From contig JAVLUG010000004.1 of NCBI GenBank assembly GCA_031629035.1, positions 1 to 64,000 of the forward strand: a stretch of DNA of 64,000 nt, written 5' to 3'. Under the pieces are notes generated by a model. That model did not search any database. It saw only the letters and a program-made list of their open reading frames with translations, and was not told where the DNA came from. This document shows positions 34,836 through 43,410 of this stretch, one piece after another. Positions within the stretch are counted from its first letter, which is position 1, and every line of letters starts with the position of its first letter. The position numbers and the translations under genes are program-made. This stretch comes from MVYY01 sp012517575. GTDB taxonomy: Bacteria > Bacteroidota > Bacteroidia > Bacteroidales > Paludibacteraceae.

Positions 34836-34928
34836 GAAAGTAGTATTTCTGTGTTAAAAAAAATGAGAATCACTTTGATTCCTAAAAAAGATGATTTTTT
34901 TGACAAAATACACCAAAGAGTGAGAAAA

Positions 34929-35004
34929 TGGTGATCCAGCTGGGATTCGAACCCAGGACCCCATCCTTAAAAGGGATGTGCTCTACCTGCTGAGCTACTG
35001 GATC
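34929..35004 (-). tRNA. tRNA-Lys (anticodon TTT)
   Basis: Minus-strand cloverleaf. The acceptor GATCCAG (35004-34998) pairs with CTGGATC (34939-34933), with discriminator A at 34932. The anticodon loop CTTTTAA gives TTT; the D-arm is AGCTCAGCAGGTAGAGC and the T-arm CTGGGTTCGAATCCCAG. The terminal CCA (34931-34929) is encoded, unlike the other two tRNAs here. It lies between two copies of the MITE-like element. Confidence 0.96.
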
Positions 35005-35121
35005 AAAATATTTTGAATGAAAGAGACGCAAATTTATTGCTTTTTTTAAAAACAGCCAAAAGTTGACTCAATTTCCTTTCTTTTCGGACTTATTATTGAG
35101 AACATCCTAAGGTTTTCATTG

Positions 35122-35924
35122 AACCCAGATTACGCATTCAAAAATATTAAATATCATTTCTGCAACTCAATAAACGTAACTTAACGTGAATTCGGTATAA
35201 CGATTTACCTGTTTTAATTATATAAAAGGTTGACAATTAATAAGATAATATGATTATCCGTATAATGACCTATATCTGGATATTCTGCTTCACGAGCTAA
35301 ATTCCGATATCTTAATAGATTTTTAAAGAACACGACTATACTACTCTTTGAAGATAGGATTTGCTATATGATAAAATTTATATAGTTGAAAGAAAACAAC
35401 TTTTGAATCGCAACTAATTAAAACATTTAAGTTTTTTGCTAACATTGGATATACTTTTCTCGCTGATTTGCGCTGTATTTTTTTCTGTGTTCATCTGCGT
35501 TTTTTATCTGCGGTTATCTGCGTGAAATATTCTTTATTTTCTATTTTTGAAGCGAAGTTCTGCAGTTTCCCTAAATTCAGTATTTTAATCAGATAATTTC
35601 TAATAATTGGTAGTTTTGCAGAGAATCAAATAAGATAATAAGGTTTATTCTTGTTGTTGATTAACGTTACTAAGGTTTTATAAATAATGGGGTTCGTTTT
35701 CCGAATATAATGACCTTATCTGACACAACTAACCTTCGTAACAGGTGAATACTTCCTTTTCATCAACCTTATTACCTTATTTATAATTGCTTGTATTATA
35801 TTCATATTTATCTATCGAACTCACGTTAACTTACTCATTATAAATAATTTGGCTGAATTCTGAACTTTATAGACTGACTTACAATTAGTTTTAACCGTGT
35901 TTTTTCTAATGCTGAATCCGGGTT
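35122..35924. repeat. MITE-like element copy B, interrupted by an insertion
   Basis: It starts with AACCCAGATT (35122-35131) and ends with AATCCGGGTT (35915-35924), one mismatch from a perfect inverted pair. The first 129 bp and last ~285 bp match copy A base for base over long stretches in the same orientation. The middle 390 bp (35251-35640) are an insertion plus one duplicated target site. The 117 bp between tRNA-Lys and this copy show no other feature. Confidence 0.75.
35251..35628. mobile_element. Small non-coding insertion nested in MITE copy B
   Basis: 378 bp flanked on both sides by the direct repeat AATAAGATAATA (35239-35250 and 35629-35640); copy A has this 12-mer only once, so it looks like a target-site duplication. 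The inserted ends read TGATTATC and GAGAATCA, inverted repeats matching at 7 of 8 positions. Inside is a run of CTGCG-containing short repeats (about 35469-35523: ATTTGCGCTG, ATCTGCG, ATCTGCGG, ATCTGCGTG). No open frame. A second miniature element is the simplest reading. Confidence 0.6.
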
Positions 35925-35979
35925 GAAATTAAGTTTGTTTTCGTATATTTGAAGCCTATCAGGCGGAATAATTATTCCG
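35922..35979 (+). promoter_or_regulatory. Candidate promoter and palindrome upstream of ogt
   Basis: TATATTTG (35944-35951) fits TAnnTTTG. GTTG at 35922-35925, straddling the last bases of MITE copy B, is 18 bp upstream as a possible -33. Thirteen bases further, CGGAATAATTATTCCG (35964-35979) is a perfect 16-bp palindrome inside the predicted leader, a possible operator. Confidence 0.4.
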
Positions 35980-36039
35980 TTGTGGAAAAATTTTCTTATC
36001 GTTGACAACAAATAAAAAAACTTTTTACAATCGACATCT

Positions 36040-36549
36040 ATGACAAATTTTGCTATCTTTTCTGATGCTTGTTATGGTTTTGCTTTTACACCTTTTGGCA
36101 AATGTGGCATGGCTAAAAGCGAACAGGGAATTTTTTCGCTTACCTTCCCTTCGGATGAGGAATCAGCAAGGGTTGAGTTGCAGCGGAAATTTCCGAATGT
36201 GAAATTTTATCGTAACGACGATGAAGTAGAAAAAATGGTGTATTTTATTTTTCAAAAAAATGAATATCCAGCTTTAGCTCTTTATGGAACGAATTTTCAG
36301 TTATCTGTCTGGGAAGCTCTACAAAAAATTCCTTTTGGTAGTACGGTTTCTTACGAAGATGTTGCCAAAAGCATGGGTTTGCCAAAAGCAGTTCGTGCAG
36401 TTGCACACGCTGTAGCTTGTAATCCGGTGGCTTTTCTTGTCCCCTGTCATAGAGTTGTTCGAAAAAATGGAGGTTTAGGTGGCTTTCGCTGGGGAATGGA
36501 AAGAAAGATCAGCATGTTGAAGTGGGAGAAAGAAAATTTGCATTTGTAA
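36040..36549 (+). CDS. ogt: Methylated-DNA--protein-cysteine methyltransferase
   Basis: The 169-residue suicide repair protein takes methyl groups from O6-methylguanine. The C-terminal domain has the helix-turn-helix (FGSTVSYEDVAKSMGLPKAVRAVAHAVACNP, including the Arg finger) and acceptor Cys136 in FLVPCHRVV, followed by GGLGGFRWGMERK. An N-terminal RNase H-like domain of ~80 residues is present without the AdaA-type zinc site. Own candidate promoter beside a MITE end. The 209 bp after it hold nothing I recognise. Confidence 0.95.
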   Translation: MTNFAIFSDACYGFAFTPFGKCGMAKSEQGIFSLTFPSDEESARVELQRKFPNVKFYRNDDEVEKMVYFIFQKNEYPALALYGTNFQLSVWEALQKIPFGSTVSYEDVAKSMGLPKAVRAVAHAVACNPVAFLVPCHRVVRKNGGLGGFRWGMERKISMLKWEKENLHL

Positions 36550-36758
36550 CGTGCATTCAGTTAGCAATTTTTTTGGCATTTTGTGAAAATCACCGTGAAA
36601 TTCGTCGCATTCGATTGCTCCAATAAATTTTTCGGCATTTTTAACAAATTCTCCCTACAATCAAGCCTTGTTCCCGAACCATCGACCAATAAAAAACAGG
36701 GAAAATACCCAAAAAAGCTTTGAATAAGGTATCAGATTGCAGAAGCTGCCTGTTCAGT

Positions 36759-37370
36759 CTATTTTCGGGTTGCAAAGTACTTGAAACCGCCATAGATAAA
36801 TCCCAAGCCCAATAGGAAATACAATCCATCTCCCACCGGCAATCCCGGTTCTCCGGGGTCGGTATCGCCGCCAACCCTCTGAGGTCGTGAGGTTGATACT
36901 TTAGTGTTCTGAGCCAAATCTTTTCTTTCCTCGCTGAAAGGTACTCGGAGGGAAGTACTTGACAAATCTTGCCAATGCGTCCTTTGTGATTTTTGAGGAT
37001 AATAAGTATTGGTGGACTCTTTCCTATTTGCTCGATGCGAAGAAGAAAACCCGTACAAAACATCTTCTACAGTTCCTATAGAATGAGATACAGTATGGCC
37101 GTTTTCTTCGTTGAAAGAGCTTCCGGTTACTTGATTTCCTTCACTGAAAATATCAAATGACCTTGACGTGCTTCTGTTTGACGAATACGAAGGTTTGTAT
37201 ACGGGTAGAGGAGAATATCCGGGTTCTGACGACGTTATATTCCAAACTTTTTTAGAACTTGCTGCTGAGACAGCATCTTCGGGCCTATGGCTAAATAAAT
37301 AGCCATAAGCGAAAATGAGCAACAAAACTACGCCTAAAGTCAACAGTGCCGAAGAAACAAAAGATTTCAT
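36759..37370 (-). CDS. Small Ser-rich protein with N-terminal helix and C-terminal sorting-like tail (copy A)
   Basis: No known family recognised. The 203-residue protein has a hydrophobic N-terminal segment (residues 7-25, SALLTLGVVLLLIFAYGYLF), a polar, Ser/Thr/Arg-rich, low-complexity middle without cysteine, and a tail in three parts: TDPGEPGLPVGDGL (about 170-183), a hydrophobic helix (YFLLGLGFIYGGF) and basic KYFATRK at the end. This motif-helix-basic layout resembles sorting signals such as LPXTG or PEP-CTERM. The tail matches that of the gene at 51680-52333. It lies downstream of a giant T9SS protein gene on the same strand; a decayed repeat fills the gap. Probably a membrane-anchored partner of that protein (inference). 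Confidence 0.7.
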   Translation of the reverse strand: MKSFVSSALLTLGVVLLLIFAYGYLFSHRPEDAVSAASSKKVWNITSSEPGYSPLPVYKPSYSSNRSTSRSFDIFSEGNQVTGSSFNEENGHTVSHSIGTVEDVLYGFSSSHRANRKESTNTYYPQKSQRTHWQDLSSTSLRVPFSEERKDLAQNTKVSTSRPQRVGGDTDPGEPGLPVGDGLYFLLGLGFIYGGFKYFATRK

Positions 37371-37402
37371 ATATTCTGCTTGTGTTCAATAATTGTTCAT
37401 GA

Positions 37403-37410
37403 CAAAACTA
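37403..37410 (-). promoter_or_regulatory. -7 element upstream of the small tail protein A
   Basis: TAGTTTTG on the minus strand matches TAnnTTTG, 33 bp from the start codon at 37370. A TTTG (37430-37427) lies 16 bp upstream, shorter than the usual spacing. It suggests transcription independent of the giant gene. Confidence 0.35.
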
Positions 37411-37470
37411 TCAAAAAAATAAAAAACAAAATGACATTTAAATAATGTTTAATTTTTTTAAGGCTTAAAT

Positions 37471-37699
37471 GAATGTGAGTTCGATATGATGGTGACATGT
37501 TTTAATTATATAAAAAGTTGATTATTAATAAAGGAATAAGGTTTATTTTTGTTGAGGATTTTCGTTACCAAGGTTTTATTAAAAAACAAGGTTTGTTTTT
37601 TTGATTTAAAGACCTTATTTGATACAACTAACTTTTTCATCAACCTTATTAGCTTATTTATAATTGCTTATAAAATATTCTTATATCGAACCCACGATA
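37471..37699. repeat. Decayed MITE-like copy C
   Basis: About 230 bp align with the interior of copies A and B (shared blocks TTTTAATTATATAAAAAGTTG, AATAAGGTTTATT, ATCAACCTTATTA and CTTATTTATAATTGCTTAT), but many bases differ and both terminal inverted repeats are gone. It fills most of the 391-bp gap between the giant gene and its small partner. The rest of the gap holds a candidate promoter and nothing coding. Confidence 0.6.
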
Positions 37700-37761
37700 A
37701 ATTAAAATAAAAAGTATTTCCTATCCTCACTCTTCTTTTTTAAGGGGAAAATTCATTCTTC

Positions 37762-40700
37762 TCAGCGAGAAGGATGATGAATTACCTTGACAACCTTGAT
37801 TGGTTGATTGGGACTTTCAACTACAACCTGATAAACGCCAGCTACCGCAATCGGAATTTCTATTTTGTCTGACTGCGTAGAAGGATTGAAGGCAACCAAT
37901 CTTCCCATAGTATCGTAAAGCCGAACAGTAGTATTTTCCGGCAAACCATTCACCACAATTTTTCCGTAAGCGCTGAATGCAATAATTCCATTTTCTTTTT
38001 CTTCGGGAAGCGTTGAAGAAATTACTTTCTTTGCCGAAATCAGAAAACGGGAAGTGTTGGTACCTGCCGTAGCAGAATAGGTGTAGTCGGAGGTCAACAA
38101 ATCTACCGTTTTGCCTGCCGTTTTATCGGTAAGTGTAAGTTGGGATAAACCTGCAGCTTGCAACGCATCCGCATGGAACGTATGGTTGCCTGAAGTTTTG
38201 GTGTAAACGGCCAGTGGCAAATTTTGAGCTTCAGCGTATGACAAAGCATTGAAAGCATAATTAATGCCGCCATTTACCGTGTAAACCTGTGGTTTGGGAG
38301 TGCCCGTTCCTACCCATTTCTCCAGATCTTCTCCAATTTCGTAAGCAGCTGTTTGCTCATCATCCAGAATCAAAGTAGTCTCGTCCGTTCCAGTTGGTGA
38401 TTGATAAACAATTTTTACCTTGTCAGTTGTTTCGTTACGCACGGAAGCCGGAAGCAATAACCGACCAATGAGATCAAAAGAAATACCCGATGTCTCCAAA
38501 TCGTTTCCTGCCTGTACAAAAAAAGAAGTAAACGGATTCAGTCCATTCTCTCCGTCCAGGGATGAGGAATACTTATCGACCTGCGTATAGGTTTTGGAAC
38601 TTCCGCCATCGGAGAAAGTAAAATAGTTGAAGTTGGCTGCCAAGCCTTTAATCTTGGTGAAAAAAGGAAGGCCGATCAGATTCCATCCTTTATGGTTTTC
38701 TGTTACATTGGCAGCATCTTTACCAAAATAGCTAACAGGAATATTGATAGATGGCTCAGACGATAAAGTTAAATTGTGTCCCAGCGGAAATATAACTTCT
38801 TCGGTGCCGGAAGCCAAACCAATAATGTAACCTTTGCCGGCTTCAAGTGTTTCACCGGTATACATTTTCCAGTTACTAATGGTTCCCAGATTCTGAATAC
38901 GGGAAGCTCCATCGTAATATTTCAGGAACCAGTCCGTTCCCAATGTTCCCAATGAACCATCCGCAGCCGTTATGCTGCTTACAAGCACATTATATGGAAA
39001 AGCAATAAAATACCATTGTACATCGTCCAGCGTGCGGACATAACGGAAATTTTCACTAATGGTTAGTTGACCGGTGATTAAGTTGATTCTCATCATCGAA
39101 GTGGGAAAATTATTAAATAAATTGCTGCCCAAGCCGGCTTTCAGGGTTAAATTTCTCATTGTAACGGACTGATTGATGTCCAATTTGCCATTGGGAAATA
39201 CGGTTACGTTCCGAATGGATTTATTGGCTTCATTTACTGTTAATTTTCCTCCGGATTTTATTCCCATATCGCAAGTGGGGCACAAAGTGGTATAATTGTC
39301 GATATTCTTTGCATCTGAAACAATGATGGGGACATTTATGTAAGAAGATGCCGTTACGGTTTCCCCGTTTTTCACCTCCAGCTTCAGTTCTTCGCAGGGA
39401 CGCGCAGCAGCATTGGGTATGGTAACTTTCTTGTTGCTTACGGCATTTGTAATTTCCTGCCATGTCGTATAAATGTTGCCATAATCATAGTTGCCAAACT
39501 CAATCAGTGCATTGCAGGCTATGGGTTGACCCGGACTATAATCCATCGGATACAAGTCCCATTCCGTACCCAGCGTGGCAAAAGAGGTCGTATTGTTGCT
39601 GACGGCATTGGTTCCACTTATTACCGAAATGTTCCGCACCAGCAATTGGCGATCGGTCTTCAGTTCCGTTCCATCAGTTTTGGTAGCCGTCCATCTTTCT
39701 GTGGGCGTTTTACCTTGTGACTGACCAATGATATCAACTGTATTATTGTTATTATCAACTAATCGTATCGGATCGTTTCCATTAAATAATAACTCATTCG
39801 GGCTTGAAAATTGGTGCCAATCACTTCCAAAAGAACCGGAGCAGGATGAGCCTACATCTTTTGTGTATAATACATAAGATTTTCTTTTCTCCAAAGTTCC
39901 ACTCAAAGCATATGTCATCACATTTGTACTGTCCCAGTTGATGGTGACTTCTCTTTTTCCAATTTGAAATACCTGCACTTTCCATCCATTTAAACTAACA
40001 TCATTAGCTGTCCCGTTGAAAATTTCCAGCAACTTGTTGTTACTGTCCGCTTCGAAATATTTGCTGAAAAACAACCCTTGAGCCACATGTTGTTCTCCTT
40101 CGGTTACTTTTTGATAAACATGAAGATCTCCTGTGGTGTTCCAGTCCATATTGAAAGTACCGTCTTCGTTTAACGAAACAATATCGACCTTGGGTAAAGC
40201 CATAGCCGTTCCGGATAGTGGAACAACAAGAGATGTGGCACCGGCGGAACTGATGGTCAAATTATCGGAATGTGTTCCTGCTGTTGTGGGATGGTAGGTA
40301 ATGGTTACCTCTGTGGGTGAAACCGTACGATTGGTAGGCGTCAGAGAAGCAGGTGAAACGGAAAACAGACTCTCCTCTCCAACCGATAACGTCAAAGGAG
40401 CGTTTAGATAAATACCGCTCACAGTAATGGTGGTGGTAACCGGCATTTCCACATTGGTGGTGAAGGAAGGAATTGTTTCAGGATCTGCATAAATCAAGGG
40501 ATGCTCTGCCAACGTTACCGTAATTTCGTTGGAAGCCGCCGAAAGTACATCTGACTTCTTGGCTTTGACGCTGTAGTAATAGGTAGTGTTGGTAGTTAAT
40601 CCTGTAAGGGTATAGGAGGTACCTGCAATATTTTGAAACGGTGAACCTGTTACCTGATTGGGCAGGGCATTGTCGATGGCATGTGTGCCCAAACCGCCAG

Positions 40701-43230
40701 CTTCATTTTGATCAAAAACTTCCCATTCTTCACTCAGCGTGGGGAAGCCGGAATCGGGATTGGTAGTTACCCCTGCACTAACGGAGGATTTTCTTCGCAA
40801 TGTTTTATTTTCGGTTTCTATTCCTCCATCAGCTGTCCATTTGGTGCCGGGGTCTTCTCCTATTCTCCCAAAAATATCCACATACGTGTCTGTAGAATTT
40901 TTGTAAAGGGCTATGGCATCATCACCATTAAAGTTGATGGCTGCATTGTCGAAAGCTGTTACACCTACGGGAAGGGTAAGCGCAGCAAGCGAATTTTTGT
41001 AAACAATGGTTTTGCCTGCTGCCAGTGTACCGGATAGGGTTACAGTGTAAGTTGCATTTGTTGCTCCATTGGCAAACAACAGCAACTTGTAATTGGATAA
41101 ATCGATGGAAGCACTGGTACCATTGTAAATTTCGAGATATTTGTTGTTGTTGTCGCCTTCCACATATTCCGAAATGATCAGGTCGGTAGCGTTGCCTGTT
41201 TTGGTGTAAACGCTCAGGTCGTACGCATCGGCGCCGATGACGGCATTCCAATGTGCCGTAAATCCGCTTGCCGTGATATCTGTGGCATCGGTAGCAACAG
41301 GCGCCGAAGGCGTGCACGAACCCGTGAGACTGCGAGTAACGGTGGTGGCTCCTGAACTGGATAACGTCAGGGTAGCCGTATGGGTTCCCACATCGGTGGG
41401 AGTATAGGTAATAGTTATCGAAGTAGCGGAAACCGTCCCGCCGGTTGGAGTCAGGCTGGCAGGCGAAACGGAAAATTTAGCCGCATCTGTACCCGAAAGC
41501 GAGAGCGAAATGGCTTCGGTGAGATGCACGCCGCTGACCGTTATGGTGGTGACAGCTGAATTACCTAACGTAGTGGAGAGACTGGGAATGGTTGCTTCCT
41601 GAACGGATATTTCAGGCCCCGACAAGGCTACCGATATTTCGTTGGAAGCTGTGGAAGTATAGCTGCCAGAAGTTGCCTCTACAGTGTAGTAATAAGTGGT
41701 ATTGGTACTCAGCCCGCTTAAGGTATAGGAAGTGGTGCTGCCACTCGAAATGATAAAGGGAGAACCGGAAACGGGAGTTTTTGAACCGCTTTTCGTGACA
41801 ACGACATCGTCTAAAAAGAACCTGCCTCTCGATGCTTGCTTTCCTTCAAATTTAATTTTTGAAGCTGTTGTTCCACCTGTCAAAGTGGTGGAATAAGATT
41901 TTAATGTATAATCGGTATTATTCAAACCAGTAGCAGTATAAACAAGAACATTATCAAGATAAATTTTTAGTTCTGTAGAATCGTTTAACCAAGCCATTGC
42001 TTTAAAAGATAAAGTTACTTCTCCCGTTAAATCTAAAGCAGGTGTAACAAGAGAACCTAAAGCATCGCTGGAACCAACCTTGACTGTTCCTCCAGCCTGA
42101 AATACTTTACTACCAGTCCAGCCGGAAACTAAAGTGTAAGTATTCAAATTGTCAGAAATATCTGTTGTATGGGCATTACCATTCGGTTGTCCTGCAGTAA
42201 ATTTACTAAAATCTTCACTCAAGATGTTAGTTGTTCCAGTTTTGGTGTACACGTTCAATTTATATCCCGTTGCGCCGGTGACGGCATTCCAGTTGGCTGT
42301 AAAGCCGGTAGCAGAAACATTGGTAGCAGCAGTAGCTGTGGGAGCAGCCAGAATGCCACTGCCCTGAGCGGCTACATTGATGGAAGTAGCTCCCTGACTA
42401 CTGATAGTGATATTTCCATTATAGGATTGTACAGCTGTCGGTGTAAATTTTACATAAATTGTCTGGTTGATGGACCCGCTTGAAGGAGTCAGGGTAAGCG
42501 AATTAGCATAAGTACCGGTTTCGGTAGTGGAATAAGTAAATCCGGTTAATGCTCCTACCGTAACATTGCCGGTCAGATTGCTGCCCGTCAGGGTAAAAGA
42601 CTTTGGTCCGGCTGTAGTCCCTACGGCTACGTTTCCAAAAGATTCAAGGGTAGTAGCGGAAAGGGCGGGAGAAGAAGTTTGTAATTTGTAAAGATAAACA
42701 TCATTTTGTCCGGATGAATAACATGCGAAAAGAGGAGGATTATTACTTGAATTAAAACGGAGTATATTTCTTGTAACTCCAGTATTGCTTGTCATTGAAG
42801 CTTTTCCATCGATAGCTATTGTAATTTTCCATGTCGTAGAAGTAGCTTGTGTTTTTAAATGATTACTACTACTGCTTGCAGCGTATAAATAGCCATTGTT
42901 AAGAGGATCATATAAAGTCCAATTATCTGTTGATCCTCCTAATGTAATTTCAAAGGGTTTTGTGTCCGTATTACTTGTCGCCGGTTCAGTACTGATAGAA
43001 TTGGAGCTAATCGTAACGCTTACAGCTACACGATTATTTGTATTCTGCAATCCCATAGCATAACAATCATCACTACTTTTTATACCTACAACCAAATATT
43101 TGGCACCCACTTCAAGTTGAGAATTAGAGGTAATTAAAGTGTAGGTTTTAGTTTCAGCATTAATTGCAAGATTCCCTGCCAGCAATCCTATCGCCAGCAG
43201 CAACGATTTTACAAGAGTAAGTTTTTTCAT
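37762..43230 (-). CDS. Giant modular T9SS-secreted surface protein A
   Basis: 1822 residues. After a signal peptide (MKKLTLVKSLLLAIGLLAGNLAINA) come, in order: a ~150-residue N-terminal domain; an Ig-like repeat of the choice-of-anchor-D type (~187-290, SFGNVAVGTTAGPKSFTLTGSN); a fibronectin III domain split by a jelly-roll-like insert (~295-530); a second Ig-like repeat; a second Fn3 split by a lamin-tail domain (~650-910, LIISEYVEGDNNNKYLEIYNG); a third Ig-like repeat; a second lamin-tail domain (~1050-1230); a beta-rich region; and a type A T9SS sorting domain (~1745-1822, VRLYDTMGRLV ... GVYQVVVES). No catalytic motif is seen. Adhesion or structure at the cell surface is likely. It is divergent from giant protein B across the tandem array. 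Confidence 0.85.
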   Translation of the reverse strand: MKKLTLVKSLLLAIGLLAGNLAINAETKTYTLITSNSQLEVGAKYLVVGIKSSDDCYAMGLQNTNNRVAVSVTISSNSISTEPATSNTDTKPFEITLGGSTDNWTLYDPLNNGYLYAASSSSNHLKTQATSTTWKITIAIDGKASMTSNTGVTRNILRFNSSNNPPLFACYSSGQNDVYLYKLQTSSPALSATTLESFGNVAVGTTAGPKSFTLTGSNLTGNVTVGALTGFTYSTTETGTYANSLTLTPSSGSINQTIYVKFTPTAVQSYNGNITISSQGATSINVAAQGSGILAAPTATAATNVSATGFTANWNAVTGATGYKLNVYTKTGTTNILSEDFSKFTAGQPNGNAHTTDISDNLNTYTLVSGWTGSKVFQAGGTVKVGSSDALGSLVTPALDLTGEVTLSFKAMAWLNDSTELKIYLDNVLVYTATGLNNTDYTLKSYSTTLTGGTTASKIKFEGKQASRGRFFLDDVVVTKSGSKTPVSGSPFIISSGSTTSYTLSGLSTNTTYYYTVEATSGSYTSTASNEISVALSGPEISVQEATIPSLSTTLGNSAVTTITVSGVHLTEAISLSLSGTDAAKFSVSPASLTPTGGTVSATSITITYTPTDVGTHTATLTLSSSGATTVTRSLTGSCTPSAPVATDATDITASGFTAHWNAVIGADAYDLSVYTKTGNATDLIISEYVEGDNNNKYLEIYNGTSASIDLSNYKLLLFANGATNATYTVTLSGTLAAGKTIVYKNSLAALTLPVGVTAFDNAAINFNGDDAIALYKNSTDTYVDIFGRIGEDPGTKWTADGGIETENKTLRRKSSVSAGVTTNPDSGFPTLSEEWEVFDQNEAGGLGTHAIDNALPNQVTGSPFQNIAGTSYTLTGLTTNTTYYYSVKAKKSDVLSAASNEITVTLAEHPLIYADPETIPSFTTNVEMPVTTTITVSGIYLNAPLTLSVGEESLFSVSPASLTPTNRTVSPTEVTITYHPTTAGTHSDNLTISSAGATSLVVPLSGTAMALPKVDIVSLNEDGTFNMDWNTTGDLHVYQKVTEGEQHVAQGLFFSKYFEADSNNKLLEIFNGTANDVSLNGWKVQVFQIGKREVTINWDSTNVMTYALSGTLEKRKSYVLYTKDVGSSCSGSFGSDWHQFSSPNELLFNGNDPIRLVDNNNNTVDIIGQSQGKTPTERWTATKTDGTELKTDRQLLVRNISVISGTNAVSNNTTSFATLGTEWDLYPMDYSPGQPIACNALIEFGNYDYGNIYTTWQEITNAVSNKKVTIPNAAARPCEELKLEVKNGETVTASSYINVPIIVSDAKNIDNYTTLCPTCDMGIKSGGKLTVNEANKSIRNVTVFPNGKLDINQSVTMRNLTLKAGLGSNLFNNFPTSMMRINLITGQLTISENFRYVRTLDDVQWYFIAFPYNVLVSSITAADGSLGTLGTDWFLKYYDGASRIQNLGTISNWKMYTGETLEAGKGYIIGLASGTEEVIFPLGHNLTLSSEPSINIPVSYFGKDAANVTENHKGWNLIGLPFFTKIKGLAANFNYFTFSDGGSSKTYTQVDKYSSSLDGENGLNPFTSFFVQAGNDLETSGISFDLIGRLLLPASVRNETTDKVKIVYQSPTGTDETTLILDDEQTAAYEIGEDLEKWVGTGTPKPQVYTVNGGINYAFNALSYAEAQNLPLAVYTKTSGNHTFHADALQAAGLSQLTLTDKTAGKTVDLLTSDYTYSATAGTNTSRFLISAKKVISSTLPEEKENGIIAFSAYGKIVVNGLPENTTVRLYDTMGRLVAFNPSTQSDKIEIPIAVAGVYQVVVESPNQPIKVVKVIHHPSR

Positions 43231-43286
43231 AGAAAAAAGTTATAAAGGATTCGAAAACATGAAACGTGCCATATATTTTTAAAAAA

Positions 43287-43294
43287 CAAAAATA
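43287..43294 (-). promoter_or_regulatory. -7 element of giant gene A
   Basis: TATTTTTG on the minus strand matches TAnnTTTG, 57 bp from the start codon at 43230. No -33 match is seen. It lies between the gene and the edge of the tandem array. Confidence 0.4.
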
Positions 43295-43410
43295 CATCAA
43301 TTTTTTGAAAAAAAATTTATTCCATTGTTAAATCGATTTTTTATTTGAAATTTATTCGTTTTGTAACAAATTTGAATCCGATTCATTTCAACAAATTTGG
43401 GTATTTGCCA

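Noticed and set aside
34836..35121. tRNA-linked genomic island with attachment sites at tRNA-Lys
   Set aside because: No integrase and no duplicated tRNA 3' end; the surrounding repeats are MITE copies.
36641..37063. 140-residue minus-strand ORF overlapping small tail protein A
   Set aside because: It is in another frame of the tail gene, and only the 203-residue frame has the signal helix and tail shared with copy B.
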